64,000 nucleotides of DNA from Nissolia schottii (GCA_003254905.1 QANU01015964.1:778713-842712); one strand, 5' to 3'. Shown: positions 26,345 to 37,629, counted from the stretch's first letter. Notes: generated by a model not told the origin, from the letters alone. Made by a program: numbers and translations.

Positions 26345-26800
26345 GGGATCTCAGTTAGGCCGAGTTAAATTAGTTGGCTAGTAATTTAGATGATAAACTA
26401 GCAGCTGACATTCGTGCTATTCACCACGGGCTTCTTCTTGCCTGGACATTGGGTTATCTATCTTGCAGGTTGATTTGTGAAAGCGATTTTATGGAGGCTG
26501 TGAGACTTGCTATTATAGATGGAATGACTCACTCTTTTTATTCTCACCATACGATTATCCTTGAAATTTAAGTATGGCTAAAGATTGGGATGTTTCCATT
26601 TCTCATGGGTTGCATAAGGCTACTTTTTGTGCAAACTTTCTAGAGAAGATGGGCTCCTCTAATGGTAGTGTTCTCACCATATTTGATCTTCCTCCTCTTG
26701 GGATTGGCAATTTTTTTGTGTGTTGATTTTATTGGGAGTCCCCCATTAAAGATTGTAATTTGCCTTTTGTTATTTTTTCACAGAATAAAAAGAAGACTAC
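26345..26800 (+). pseudogene. LINE 3' end fragment with RNase H remnant
   Basis: The plus-strand frames give LAADIRAIHHGLLLAWTLGY, LICESDFMEAV and, after a stop, MAKDWDVSISHGLHKA with FCANFLEKMGSS. This order (AELRAxxxGLxLAW, CESDxxEAV, W-VxxxHxLREAN-ADxLAK) is the C-terminal RNase H of plant L1-type LINEs. Downstream comes a short 3' tail with A-rich sequence (about 26,780). Stops interrupt it and the rest of the LINE is missing. Confidence 0.7.
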
Positions 26801-27829
26801 GTATTAATTATGTATTGATTAAAGATTAAGTGAGAAGAAATGTGTCTTATTCTAAACTTAAAAACGTATTAAGTACATTTGAATGAGTAAAATATAATTA
26901 AGCTAAGAGCTAATAATCATAATGCTAGGCCCTTGGCTATATAATTGGAATTTTTGGTAAATTTCTAGCTTTATATAAGTTGCTTTATAGTTAAAATTAT
27001 CCGGCATTAAATGAAAACTCCATCTACATTTTGTCCTTTAATTAGGGTTAGGAAGAAGCACCTCTCCTATCTGCGTCGAACAATGCTTGGGTTAAATAGA
27101 ACCCAGGGCCCACCCTGGGGGTAAAAGATAGTATAGTACCTCCTAGTATCCCTAATGAGACGTGAGAGTAGTGAAGAATAAGAAAAGATCCATAAAATAT
27201 GTAGTGAGTAAAAATTGTGTAGAGAGAGAAATTAATAATATTTTGAGTTGAATTAATCCATTTTATTAATAATAGAATCTAAATATAAGTGTAAGAAATA
27301 AAAAATAATTGTGTATTTGAAAACACATTTGGAAGGTGTAAAATGATTTTGTGACTGGCCATTAATTTTAGTCATTTTAATCAACAATTAGGATGTTCAC
27401 CAATGCGGTCAAAGTTGTTTCATATAAAAAATTATGGATCAAACTCTGACAATTAGTTAAGAGAGGATAAGTACCTTCTGCCAATCACACTATTAAAAAA
27501 ATTGATTTTTTTTTATTCAAAGTAGTAACTTTTTCTATGAATAAGATGAAACAAATGTATCATTGCTTGGTTACTATTTAAAATTGATTCTCAAAATCAA
27601 TTATAGCCTTTAAAAATGATTATGGAATAATAGATAATTTATTATTTTGTGTTAAAATTAATTTTAGAGGAACGCCAAACATAAACCAATTTATAGCAAA
27701 ATCAACTTAACTAAAATAAATTTTGATACAATTAATTTTGTCCAAAATCAAATTACGAAAGCAAAACCAGACACATTTGGCAAAAAAAGAAAAAACATTT
27801 ATAAGATTTAATTTTTTTTTATTAATAAT

Positions 27830-28245
27830 GGGGAGAATAACGCTCAAACAAAAACCATAGCTACAACCTCACTATACGAGGTGCGAAGTGTCCAACCTAT
27901 CAGCCAAGAGAGAGGAAGGGAAAGAAAATTAAGAACATGCTGATAAGAATGAAACCGTGACGACATATCATTAACAGGTTTAGCCATTGCATTTGCACAA
28001 AATGTTTCTCTTAAAAACCCCCAGAACTAAGCAAAAGTGACACAGCATGACTACAAATTACAATTAAAAGTAAAATGTTACTCTGATGACAATCCCTCCA
28101 CAAGCAGCATTCCCACTAAAATTTGTCATAGAGCCATCTCCATTAATCTTAACCCAGCCCGAAGGTGGGGTTTCCCAAATCACTTGCACAACTTCACTTC
28201 GGGGAACCGCGCTTCTAGCACCAGCAATCAAACTATTAATATAAA
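27830..28245 (-). pseudogene. LINE 3' end fragment, internally deleted
   Basis: Read on the minus strand, 28,245-28,090 gives WETPPSGWVKINGDGSM and NAACGGIVIR, the first strand of a LINE RNase H domain (W-PPPxGWxKxNxDGS..GGI). About 28,010-27,840 gives FCANAMAKPVNDMSSRF, resembling the domain's end. The middle is lost. It lies in opposite orientation to the 26.3-kb copy, so the two inserted independently. Confidence 0.6.
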
Positions 28246-28765
28246 GGGATTATACTATACTTTAGAGTGATTTTTTGTTCCTCCAAATGATCACAAAGGG
28301 AGTGGTTATCTACCCCTGCGATAAATATAATACATTGCATGATTTCACTAAATAACCTAAAAGTTCATTTACTATATTACTTCAGACACAAGTTCATTTA
28401 CAAAATTTATTTCCAATTTAAAGCGTAGATGATATTGGAAAAATTTAAGTGAAGACGTATTTAATTTGTTTTTTAAATGGATAATAAAGTACATTTGAAT
28501 GAATAAAATATAATTTTTTTATATTTGCAGGAGGAATTATGCTCGAGCCGTGTAAAATTTTTTGGACAAAAAATATAATTTAATGAATAAAATGTAATAA
28601 AAAATATATGATTAAGTTAAAATTTATTGAAAATTAAAAATAAAAATAAAAAGAAAGAAAATGGACTTTCTCTGCAAGAGTTAATCATGATACTGGGTCC
28701 GTAGGAATTATTTGGATTGTGAGTATCTAGCTAGAATGGGTTACTTTCACCATTTGGATTAGCCG

Positions 28766-29300
28766 ATGGCCGAAGACGGGCACAGACTGCTGAGGCTGCA
28801 TCCTCCAGTCAGCATGAGTCTACTGCAGCCCCTACAGCACTACATGCACAGTCACCCCCATCATCCTACCCTTACCCACCCGCATCACCATACCGTTACC
28901 CACCCCCACCATCATACCCTTATCCCACACCATCGTCATACCCTTACCCACCCGCATACCCCTAATCCACGTCTTCTGCGGCGTGGTCTCTGATCGGTCT
29001 GCTTATTGGGCTCTGCCGGTGGGGGAATGGAAGTCTAAAAATGCAAACACCGTGATCCAACTTGCTACTAGAAAAACATAAATAAAATTCATAAACCATA
29101 AAACTCTAAACAATCTATCACGAGCCCTGCGGCAGTCTACGGTCATGACCCGAGTCGGGAGCATGGTACGGATAGGGATATGGGTATGAGGGAGGGTAAG
29201 GGTATGGGGCGGAGGTGGGTAAGAGTGAGGGTATGGTTGTGGTGGGTAAAGCACTGGCGGTGGTGGGTTTAGGTATGGTGGTGGTGGGTTAGCGGAATTT
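28766..29300. repeat. Convergent Pro/Tyr-rich coding-like tracts
   Basis: On the plus strand, about 28,855-28,960 reads SSYPYPPASPYRYPPPPSYP and more of the same to a stop. On the minus strand, 29,290-29,150 reads PPPPYLNPPPPVLYPPQPYP and then, in another phase, SYPYPYPYHAPDSG. Both tracts are built on TACCC/CCACC words and end facing each other. They could be tails of two decayed transposon-borne or cell-wall-like genes. I do not recognise the family. Confidence 0.4.
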
Positions 29301-29369
29301 TTAGAAAATGAGAGGAGTGGGGGAGAATGGGAGGGGTAGGGTGGGGTTATAGGACGCGGTTATGAGAAA

Positions 29370-29480
29370 AATGCCAACCGTATTTTTAGTTGAAACATTT
29401 TACAAAGAAAATGCCATTCGTGTAGACGTTTTTAGTTGAAACATTTTACAAAGAAAATGCCATCTGTGTAGGCGATTTTG
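29370..29480. repeat. 46-bp-period tandem repeat upstream of JAZ
   Basis: The block TTTTTAGTTGAAACATTTTA plus CAAAGAAAATGCCAT occurs at 29,383-29,417 and again at 29,429-29,463 with identical sequence. Partial units flank both sides (AAATGCCAACCGT before, TGTGTAGGCGATTTT after), so there are about two and a half copies. Confidence 0.8.
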
Positions 29481-29646
29481 ACGTGTCGCAGCGTCCACGT
29501 AAGCCAAAACAGGGACAATGTTGTATTATGTTTTCAAAGGAGAGTATTTTCGTAATTTAATTTTTTAATGGGGGCAAAAGAGTAAAAAACTCATCCTATT
29601 AATTAGGGCCAAAAAGAAGCATGAATGTGTTTTTATACATAGTAAT

Positions 29647-29652
29647 CACGTG
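29647..29652. promoter_or_regulatory. G-box (CACGTG) upstream of JAZ, distal
   Basis: CACGTG lies about 460 bases before the JAZ ATG. MYC2-type bHLH factors bind this motif in JAZ promoters as part of jasmonate feedback. The assignment is by motif and position only. Confidence 0.45.
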
Positions 29653-29784
29653 CGTGCACCTCAACAACCTCATGTGAAAAACGTAGTAGTTTCTTTTTTT
29701 TTTTGGTGATATTATATTGAACAGTAGTTGGAAGGTTAAGGACAACCTTTGATTTTATCTATCTACGAGGAAGGAAGCAAATAA

Positions 29785-29790
29785 CACGTG
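29785..29790. promoter_or_regulatory. G-box (CACGTG) upstream of JAZ, proximal
   Basis: A second CACGTG (context AACACGTGCT) lies about 320 bases before the JAZ ATG. A pair of G-boxes is typical of jasmonate-inducible JAZ promoters. Confidence 0.5.
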
Positions 29791-30109
29791 CTAAAATTCG
29801 CCAAAAGAAAAGAGAAAAAGAGGAGTCACCACAGCCAATGAACGATGAATCAATCATGTTGGCAATACAAGTGGACTAGACAACAACACCCCCAAGTAGT
29901 AGTTGTCTTTAAAAAAAAAAAAAAAAAAAACTAATTTAATAGAACCAAATTCCACATATATTCCTCGTGCTTTAATTCCCCCTCACATTTATAAAAAAAG
30001 AGGATAAGCTTCAAAACCAACCACCGACTCTTTTTCCTTTCTAAAGTTTGAATCTGCAACAAGGGGCACAAGCTTGAACTTGTTTTTCCAACCAAAAAGG
30101 AGAACAAGT

Positions 30110-31350
30110 ATGAAGAAACCACAGAACCTGAAAGCTCTGAACTTGCTCTCCCAACAAGTTGCTTTTCGTCCTCACCTCTCCATGGAAGAGATTGCAAACA
30201 TGGGAAATTCCAGGTGTGTTCTTTTTCTTCTTCTGCTCCTTCCGTTTCTTGTATACATGACTTATCTGAAGGCTGATGCATCTAAAGTATCTTAATTGCA
30301 ACTTATTTTATGGCTTATTCGGTTCTGTTTTTAGAATTTTGTGAAAGAAAACATTTAAACAGAAACATAAACTAAACATACCCTTAGTTTTCTAATTTTC
30401 CAATTAGATTAATTTTACCATATGTTCCATGTTCCGCAGTGTGAACAAGGCTGTGGCTAAGGAGTCTAGAGGGGCACAATTGACAATATTTTATGGTGGG
30501 GAAGTTATTGTCTTCGATGATATTCAAGCTGAGAAAGCCAAGGAGATCTTTTCCTTTGCCGGCAAAGGAATCCCTCAAAGCCAAAACAACTATGCCTACA
30601 CAATGGCTCAGAGTCAGAACCACCCTTCATTTCCTTCTCCTAATGTGGCCAGAAATTCTGTTACTCCTACTTGTCCTTTCCCTTTTATGATCCCTAACGC
30701 TGGCAACAATTCAGTTGAAGAGCACCCCCAAACACCATCTAGACCTGTTGTTTGTGGTAATTTTCTTCTAGATCAATGATGTTTGAGGCTATCGAAGATT
30801 TGTGTCATGGTTTTTATGCTTCTTTTCTCTTATTCACTACTTTCCTTTTTTTCTATTCAGATCTACCACTTGCTAGGAAGGCTTCACTACACCGGTTCTT
30901 GGAGAAGAGAAAGAATAGGTACTCTCTCAAACAATTATAGGGGAACTTTAACTAAGGACATGTTTGGTTTTCAGGTGGTACGAACTTAGAATCGATTCTA
31001 AGCCCTAGGAAGTTAAAAATTTTCACTTCTAGGGCTGCAGAATTGATTGTGAGCCACCACAACGAAAATCTAAACACGCTATAAGAAACTTTGTTTGTGT
31101 AAAGAGTCAAGGAAATTTAATTAGTTTGAGTAGAGGAGGCAACTACTGTTGTATATTGGTTTTCCTTTTAGAACCATAACCTTCTGTTGTGTTTGGATGC
31201 ATTGATTGATATTGGTATTCTTTTTTCTTCTTGTGTCTTTGCAGAATTGCTGCCAGAGCACCATACCAAACAGGAAGCCCCATGTCATGGCTCTCAATGG
31301 TTCCTAAATCACCCCAAGAAAAATCTGCGACTAGCTCCAGTGTTGTGTAA
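30110..31350 (+). CDS. JAZ: JAZ/TIFY jasmonate-signalling repressor, short N-terminus
   Basis: Four exons (30,110-30,213; 30,440-30,756; 30,861-30,918; 31,245-31,350) give 194 residues. The ZIM domain is GAQLTIFYGGEVIVFDD with T50-I-F-Y53, which binds NINJA and mediates JAZ dimers. The Jas motif is DLPLARKASLHRFLEKRKNR plus IAARAPYQ (141-168), with an LPLARK degron for COI1-jasmonate and MYC binding, and a terminal PY nuclear signal. The closest group by eye is TIFY10. Its usual N-terminal block (FSQTCSLLSQYLKE-like, binding MYC) is not found: only 49 residues precede TIFY. The third intron splits Jas exactly after KRKNR, the conserved Jas intron. Upstream G-boxes suggest MYC control. It could be a truncated yet expressed copy, or have an upstream exon I cannot see. 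Confidence 0.88.
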
Positions 31351-31831
31351 CTTCAACTATTTTAAGTTTCAGAGGCTAACTTAGCCCCCACTATCTTGTT
31401 TATTTTAGGGTCCTATGCTCATAGTCATAGCTATATATTGTTGATGTTGTAATTCAAGCTTATTATAATGGTTTAAACCACCAAAAGAAAGACTATGATT
31501 TAGAGCTGTAACCGATTTTTGCAGCTATATGAAAGAAATTCGTGGGATATTTGTCATTCTTATGTTCATAATATTCTTTCGACAACTCAAAAGTACTTTA
31601 CAAACATTTGTATTCCCTCTCTCTTAAGCCATTTGCATAATGAAACTCATTATTTGAAAATTACAACAAACATTCATCCAAGAACGCAATATTAATAAAA
31701 GAAAGTGAAGTAGTTACATCAAACATTAATATCAACATGAATGAAAGCAGGAGGAGAAATTCGAGTGAGCTTACAAGCCGATAGAATTGCGAGTTTGCAG
31801 TCCTCACATCGTATGCATCAGCATCTTGCAT
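31351..31831. other. Convergent intergenic space between JAZ and the cyclophilin-like gene
   Basis: Two 3' ends face each other with about 480 bases between them. The AT-rich sequence suits two 3' untranslated regions. No other feature is visible. Confidence 0.7.
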
Positions 31832-34800
31832 TCAATCTTCATGGCTCTTCCTCATTCTTCGCAGCGACAAGGGGACCGTTTTTTCCAAAACGGTCACATT
31901 AATGTTGTTCCAGACATCTGATGTTGTGGGGAGATTCGCGATTCTCTCGGCAATGTTCATGTCTTCTGGAAGAACAGAACCGAAGACGGTGTATTCGTGT
32001 TTCCACTCAGCATGGTTAGCGAGGCTAATGAAGAACGAAGGGCCAGAACCAATCCAAGCAACTGAGCCCCTTCTTAGTGTTGGACAATTTTCCATGGGAA
32101 GTTGCTTGAATGGTGTGCCTTGTGCTTCCAGCGTCCCTTGAATTAAGGCATAAGGGGGACCAAAAGGAGCCTGCAAAATGAGAACTCATTTACTATGATC
32201 CAATACTACTAACATTATGGCTTTGCTTTGAAGCTTATGTATATATGCAAATGAGTTCTTTCATTCCTTTGGGAATAATATGCAAATTACTTCAATTGAA
32301 GTATAATATTTTTGCTAAATCTATCACTCCCTCTGTTCCACAATATCCGTCACTTGACAAATTTGGTAAATGTTTAAATCAATGTAATTGACCAAATACA
32401 TTACTTGGGAGGTAAGCAACCAAACTATGTTACCAGAAACAGCACATATAGACCCCCAACAAAATCACAGTATGTCGTAATGGGGACTATTAACAATGTT
32501 AATACTGGGCTTATTACAGAATAGCACAATAAAGTAACTAACGCATGAGAATAAGATTATAATGCAAAGAAATGCATGGTAACTGGTATAGTCTCGATGC
32601 ATAATTGCAGAGGACATAGGTGTGAATATATACACATCCAACCCTGCATCAGAAGGGGATATTCTTACATTTTTAATATGGTTTCCTTCGGAATCCCATG
32701 ATTGGCCTCGGCTCTCTGCACGGTAAAATTGGCAGCCTGCACAATGGCGAAGTGTCAACAACTCTAGAATGTAGGCGACCGAGTGTGGGGCACAGTCAGG
32801 GAAAAGCTGCACCAAATAAAGAATATCCTGAGTTGAACATATTCGTAACTCATGGCTAAGCAATTTCGAAATACCATCATAGTAGAATGGAGTCGAGTGT
32901 AAGCATTACAAGAATGAATCAAGATGTATCAGATTATCAGGTATTGCTAGAAAAATAACATGCTGCAAGTTGACATCAATGGTTCACAGAAACCAAGAGC
33001 ATCCGTTTCACAGTCAAGAGTCCTTTTGTGTAAGTATTTAAATGAATTGGCAAAGAAAGACTTCGCTCTAAACTTAATATTTAACAAGATACTCTTCATT
33101 TTCCCTACAGTCGACGAGCTTCATGAGGTTCTTCTCAATAATAAAGCAGTAAAGGTTCATCTGATGTGATCATATCTGTTAAAAGAAAATGGAGATTCTG
33201 TGCTCAAATAATGGTTGCATGATCTCTAACAGACAAGAATACAATGAGAGCTTTGGTGCCCCCCGGGGACAAGGAGATCGAATAAATATTCACAGAAGCT
33301 CAAAAAGAGATGCTGGTTGAAATATCAAGGCATCAGGATTCAGGATACTGAAAGTCCTGAAAGCATGAGAACTTACTTTTATATGAAGAGTTCCATGTTC
33401 AGTTTCCAGCCCAATAATACCCTGAAAAGAGAAAAATTAGAAAGACTATTGACAAATAAGATAACCCTTCATAAGTTGATAAAATTCCAACAATGTATAC
33501 ATCATAAAGAGACTGCACAATTTTACAACATAGGTAATCCAGCCAAGATAATTACCAATTAATCATGAAGACACAAGACATAGCAAGTAAATATAATCAG
33601 CTTAAAACAAAAAGACATGATTATCAACACCTTGGATTTTGGGTTATACATCTGATGTTCTGCTCCTCACAGATTATGCCAAATAGCTCACTTCTTAAAT
33701 ATATAATGTAATGTTCAAAATTATTTTACTGGTTTTACCTATGATCCTCGTAACGGTTGCTGTGATAAAGGCACTCGATATATTTCTATCTAAAATGATG
33801 TTAGGTGGTTGCAAAAGTTTCTCTAGAGCCTAAGTGGAAAGCAAAGCTTTGCTACAAAGTACAAACCACACGAAAAAAATATGAGAAGGACAAGATTTGA
33901 TAATTTCCTTCAGGTTCAGCATGCATTTCCAAGTTAGTATGTGAACCAGAAGTTTAAATCATGCAGTAGTCTATGCAGATATTTTTCCAAGGCGATGACC
34001 ACCGAGCCAAGTTTGTATCACAACTAGTAAGCAACACTTTTATAAATAAAAAAAACATCAGTAATACCAAACTTCTCTTACCTCTCCTTTCCCGAATATG
34101 AGACCAGAAGTCCAACTAACTATTTCCCCTGGGGGCACATCTCCTTGCCGTTCAGGGGCTAAGCTGTCCTTTTGTTTCTTCAACCAACACTGAAATAATG
34201 AAGTCAAAAAATAAATAATTCAGAAGTATACCCCCATTCACTTTACAAATCCAAGCCTGAAAAGGGGCCAAATTCACTAGATCTGGCACACAGTAATGAA
34301 TCTATTTTTGCACCTAACTATTTAGCACTCGCTCCTCACAATCAACAATCTTCTACAACCATATCAGTTGCCCTGGCTCGAAGTTTATAGATAAATTATG
34401 CAGTAAGAAATAGAAACTCTTCAGGTTAAAGGATGAATCTATTAAAACTACACACAAGATGCTCCCATTGGTGTGCCTTCAATCACATAGCCAATTACTC
34501 AAACACATTGAAAGCACAATTCTATAGTCACTCCCACTAGTCTAAAAGTTTAGTCTCAAAGCAGCGTGGCAAACTGCATAAATTAGAACATCAATCAAAT
34601 TCAAAAGCATATATCAACTAAATCATTAGAAATTCTATCACAAGAAGAAGAATCAGAAATCAACCACAAAATGACAAAATTTACAGATCTTGAAACAATG
34701 CTAAGTCAACTAACACAATTGAAAGTGCTTGAAAGAAAGGAAGTAACTTTTTTACTACCTCACCAAACTTGGATCCGCACGCCTCACGGTTCCCACAGAA

Positions 34801-35142
34801 GACCCACGTGTCACACAGGCAAGGCCCGTCTTTTCCAGTGCACATGGACTTGCACGCGTTGCAGCAACCTTCGGAGCCGTTGAACTTGAACTCAGAGCCC
34901 CACTTCACCGCCGCACCCCACAGCTCCAAATTCTCAACCCCCCTGCAGCACCCGCCGCCATTATTCTCCGCCGCCGCAGCATCCTCCTTCAACGACCCTG
35001 AAAATGAAGAGGTTCTGGCGATGGTGCTGGCGATAACCGCAGAGAGGAAGGCATAGACCAAAGCGCAGGAAGCGAAGCAGACCAAGAGAAGGATCAAACG
35101 GTTGTAAAGAGTGGAGCTTTGTTCGTTGTTCTTGCGGCCCAT
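31832..35142 (-). CDS. Membrane-anchored PAN-like/cyclophilin-like protein
   Basis: Five exons on the minus strand (35,142-34,759; 34,189-34,082; 33,421-33,377; 32,806-32,669; 32,170-31,832) give 337 residues in one phase-0 frame. A signal anchor (about 15-37, LILLLVCFASCALVYAFLSA) predicts type II topology in the secretory pathway. Next is a Cys-rich segment (about 62-130: GCCNACKSMC, CLCDTWVFCG, GECWLKKQ) that looks like a PAN/apple fold. The C-terminal half resembles a cyclophilin (GIIGLETEHGTLHIKLFPDC, APFGPPYALIQGTL, GPSFFISLANH, YTVFGSVL). The catalytic FHR-type and WLDGKHVVFG-type blocks are altered (FYRAE, AEWKHEYTVFG), so isomerase activity is doubtful. I recall a similar Arabidopsis gene labelled peptidyl-prolyl isomerase. 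Function is unknown; a Golgi or ER lumenal role is inference. Confidence 0.85.
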
Positions 35143-35635
35143 TGGAGAATTCGAGCAAAAGAGCCAAACCCAGAAATTAGATTTGGCTTATCGGCGGTTC
35201 AGGTTGAATATACAGAGGGCGTTGACCGCCACAAAAGAAAAAAAATAAAGAGAGTAATGGTACAATGAATGATTCAGAAAGTGATGGTACACAAGGAATG
35301 ATTCAGAAGTAGGGAGAATTAGAATGAAGAATGTTGAGATTGGGATGCAAAAATTTCTTCCTTTTTTTCATGCGATGATGTGTTCAGGAGGTAGTTCTTC
35401 GGAGCAGAGAGGGGGAAGCACAGTCACGTAATTTGTCGTTTTCAGACACCAAGTTGAGTCCTCTTGACCAGTAATGGTTTCGATCAAAATGGTTTTACTA
35501 AAACTAAGAGAATCAGAATGTAATTGAGAGCTCAATGATATCAAAGAAATTATATATCTACGAGCCAAAATGTCTTAGCTCTTACCTAATAGAGAAGCAA
35601 TAACATCTAATTGACAAATTTTACAAAGAGTTCTG

Positions 35636-35854
35636 TTACACCAAAAATCATATATCATACATACATCTCATATTTCTATACATAAAGTTTGTGTTTTAAT
35701 TCATATAATGTTTGTGCAGTTAATTAAGTATAGTTGAGAGTATCATTTACAAGTTTGTAATGTTTGTGTACTTGTGAGAATAAAGTTTGTGTATTATTAA
35801 TAGTGTATGTATGAGTGTATGAAGTTGAGTGTACATGTAACATTTTTGTTTTAC
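35636..35854 (-). mobile_element. MITE, copy 1 of a family also at 63.8 kb
   Basis: Reverse-complemented, this stretch aligns nearly end to end with 63,788-64,000. Shared words include TACACTCAA, CACAAACTTTA, GTGCACAAACATTACAAACT and TCTCAACTATACTTAATTAA. Its own ends are imperfect inverted repeats (TTACACCAAAAAT against GTAAAACAAAAAT). It has no coding frame. Confidence 0.65.
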
Positions 35855-36399
35855 AAAATGCATTCGCACATCAACATGCTCTAAAAATTCAGAAAAACAA
35901 TTAACACATAGTTTAACAACAAAATTGAGTAATTTTATGAAAAATTATTTTGTAGTATTTTGAGTTTTAGTTTCGTACGATGAACAATTATAACATAACA
36001 AAAGAGTTATCGAAGCAATATTTAGAAAGTTATAATTATAAAATGTTACATTTTGTTCTTGAATAACATAACTTTCAAACAAGATAAAGAATTTTCATTC
36101 CGTTCCCTTATTAATCTTTCAAACAATTAGCAAGCCCTTCCCTTTCCAACCCAGTCCTACTGATCCGTTCTGTTAACGAAGGAACATCCAAACATAGTGT
36201 AAAGGTAATAAAAAAATTAAATTTTTATATAAAGCTTTTTAATATTTACTGTCCCAATTTTTTTTTTCAAACAGGAAACCAAACTAGTCCTTAAATATTG
36301 TCCTACAACAAATGACAATATGTGTCGATTTAATCATTTGAGATTCTCAACGGTTTCCATAATTTAACTCAAAACAAAAGCTCAATCTTTTTATCCATT

Positions 36400-36790
36400 A
36401 TTTACAGTTCATTGGATCATAATTAATTATTTTTTTTGTCAACATAATTTAATTTAAAGACACTTCATTAATATTATCAAATGAAGCTCTCTTATTTTGA
36501 AGGCACCGTGGTGCAAAAGCAAATAAAATATTTCTGCCTCATTTGTGTTTCTCATTCACTATCCACCAATAAAAAATTGCCATATGTAAATATTATGAAC
36601 AATTTAAGATGACTTTGACCAAGATAATGGTTAAAGTGATATGAATTTTCAGAAGAATACAAAGGGTGAAATAGGAGTTGTTCATCATGCAAAAGCACCC
36701 AACAAAAATGACGAAGAACTAGGCTCCCCTAGTACACGCAACCCAAATAATACGCCTTAACTTCAACAGGAGGATAATCAAAGAACACTA
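36400..36790 (+). repeat. Duplicated segment S1 (partner at 45,660-45,870)
   Basis: Apart from a MITE insertion, the sequence from AGTTCATTGGATCATAAT through TGAAGCTCT, GAAGCACCCAAC-like words and GGCTCCCCTAG to ATACGCCT follows 45,660-45,870 in the same order and orientation. Small indels and substitutions separate the copies, so the duplication is not recent. Confidence 0.75.
36522..36687. mobile_element. Mutator-like MITE (166 bp) with 10-bp target duplication
   Basis: TGCAAAAGCA flanks both sides (36,512-36,521 and 36,688-36,697), an exact 10-bp duplication. That size is near the 9-10 bp made by Mutator-like transposases. The termini are imperfect inverted repeats (ATTTCTGCCTCATTTGTGTT against ATTTCACCCTTTGTATTC). 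The paralogous segment at about 45,760 has the same site without the insertion. Confidence 0.7.
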
Positions 36791-37629
36791 TTTGTGACGA
36801 AGTCTGATGAGCTTAACTAGCAAAGGTTGGCATTCGATCCCGTGGTGTATTCAGTTTGCCTCTGCTCTATTAAAGGTCCTCCATTCCACCTTTCAATAGA
36901 GCTGTTTTGTCAAAGAACGCGTCTAGGGCTGGATTGACTAACCTAACCCTTAAGGGGGCCTTGCCATAGTTGGGTGCTCTGCTTTAGTGTCATTGACGAA
37001 GGCTAGGCTAGTAATACCCAAAAGAAAGAAATGAAGAGAGGTCGGGGTCGATAGTTGCCAAGGAACTTGATCCCCCAAGTGCAATTTACATTTTAAAATC
37101 GTAAAACATTGATTGCATCTACTTTATTTATTATGTAAAAAAAACTTGTAGGAGGATATAACATATATGCACTAAATGAACTTTTAAGCTCACAGCATCT
37201 TCATAAAGCCCCAAGTTTTTTTTAGTGTATTTTCACGCCTCATACCCAATTCTCCTATCAGCTGTCTATTGTAGTTAACCTTGGAGAGTTTACTCCAATT
37301 CTTAGATAATCCTAAAATAAGAAAGATGTTTAGTTTTGTATTTATGACTTCACACATCAATTATTATATTAAAATGTAAGGAAAATAAGTACTATGTTCA
37401 TTTGGGCCACAAAAGCACAGAAACAAAACTCAAACAGCATTTCCAAAGCATCTTGGAAGGCAGCATATATCAGTTCCTCAGTACGAATTTCAGTTCTTCA
37501 GAATCTTCAGAGTGGCAAAGTTCATGATGTCAATGAACTCAGCCTAATAACACAAGTACAAAAAATAGTTGGTTACATAAATGCATAGCAAGAAACCAAC
37601 CACAACCAAAATTATGTGGGAAAAATTAC

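Larger units (their letters stand above)
26008..30109. other. Transposon-rich intergenic region between UVH1 and JAZ
   Basis: The UVH1 upstream region is followed by two LINE 3'-end relics in opposite orientation, then AT-rich DNA, then convergent Pro/Tyr-rich low-complexity tracts and a short tandem repeat (28.75-29.48 kb). The final 600 bases are the JAZ promoter and leader. I see no intact gene. Confidence 0.55.
35143..37390. other. Intergenic with MITEs and a local duplication
   Basis: The region starts with the promoter of the cyclophilin-like gene. It contains two listed MITEs (35,636-35,854 and 36,522-36,687) and a segment (about 36,400-36,790) duplicated at 45,660-45,870. From 36,800 to 37,080 there is unrecognised, relatively GC-rich sequence, then AT-rich DNA. 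No gene is supported. Confidence 0.55.
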
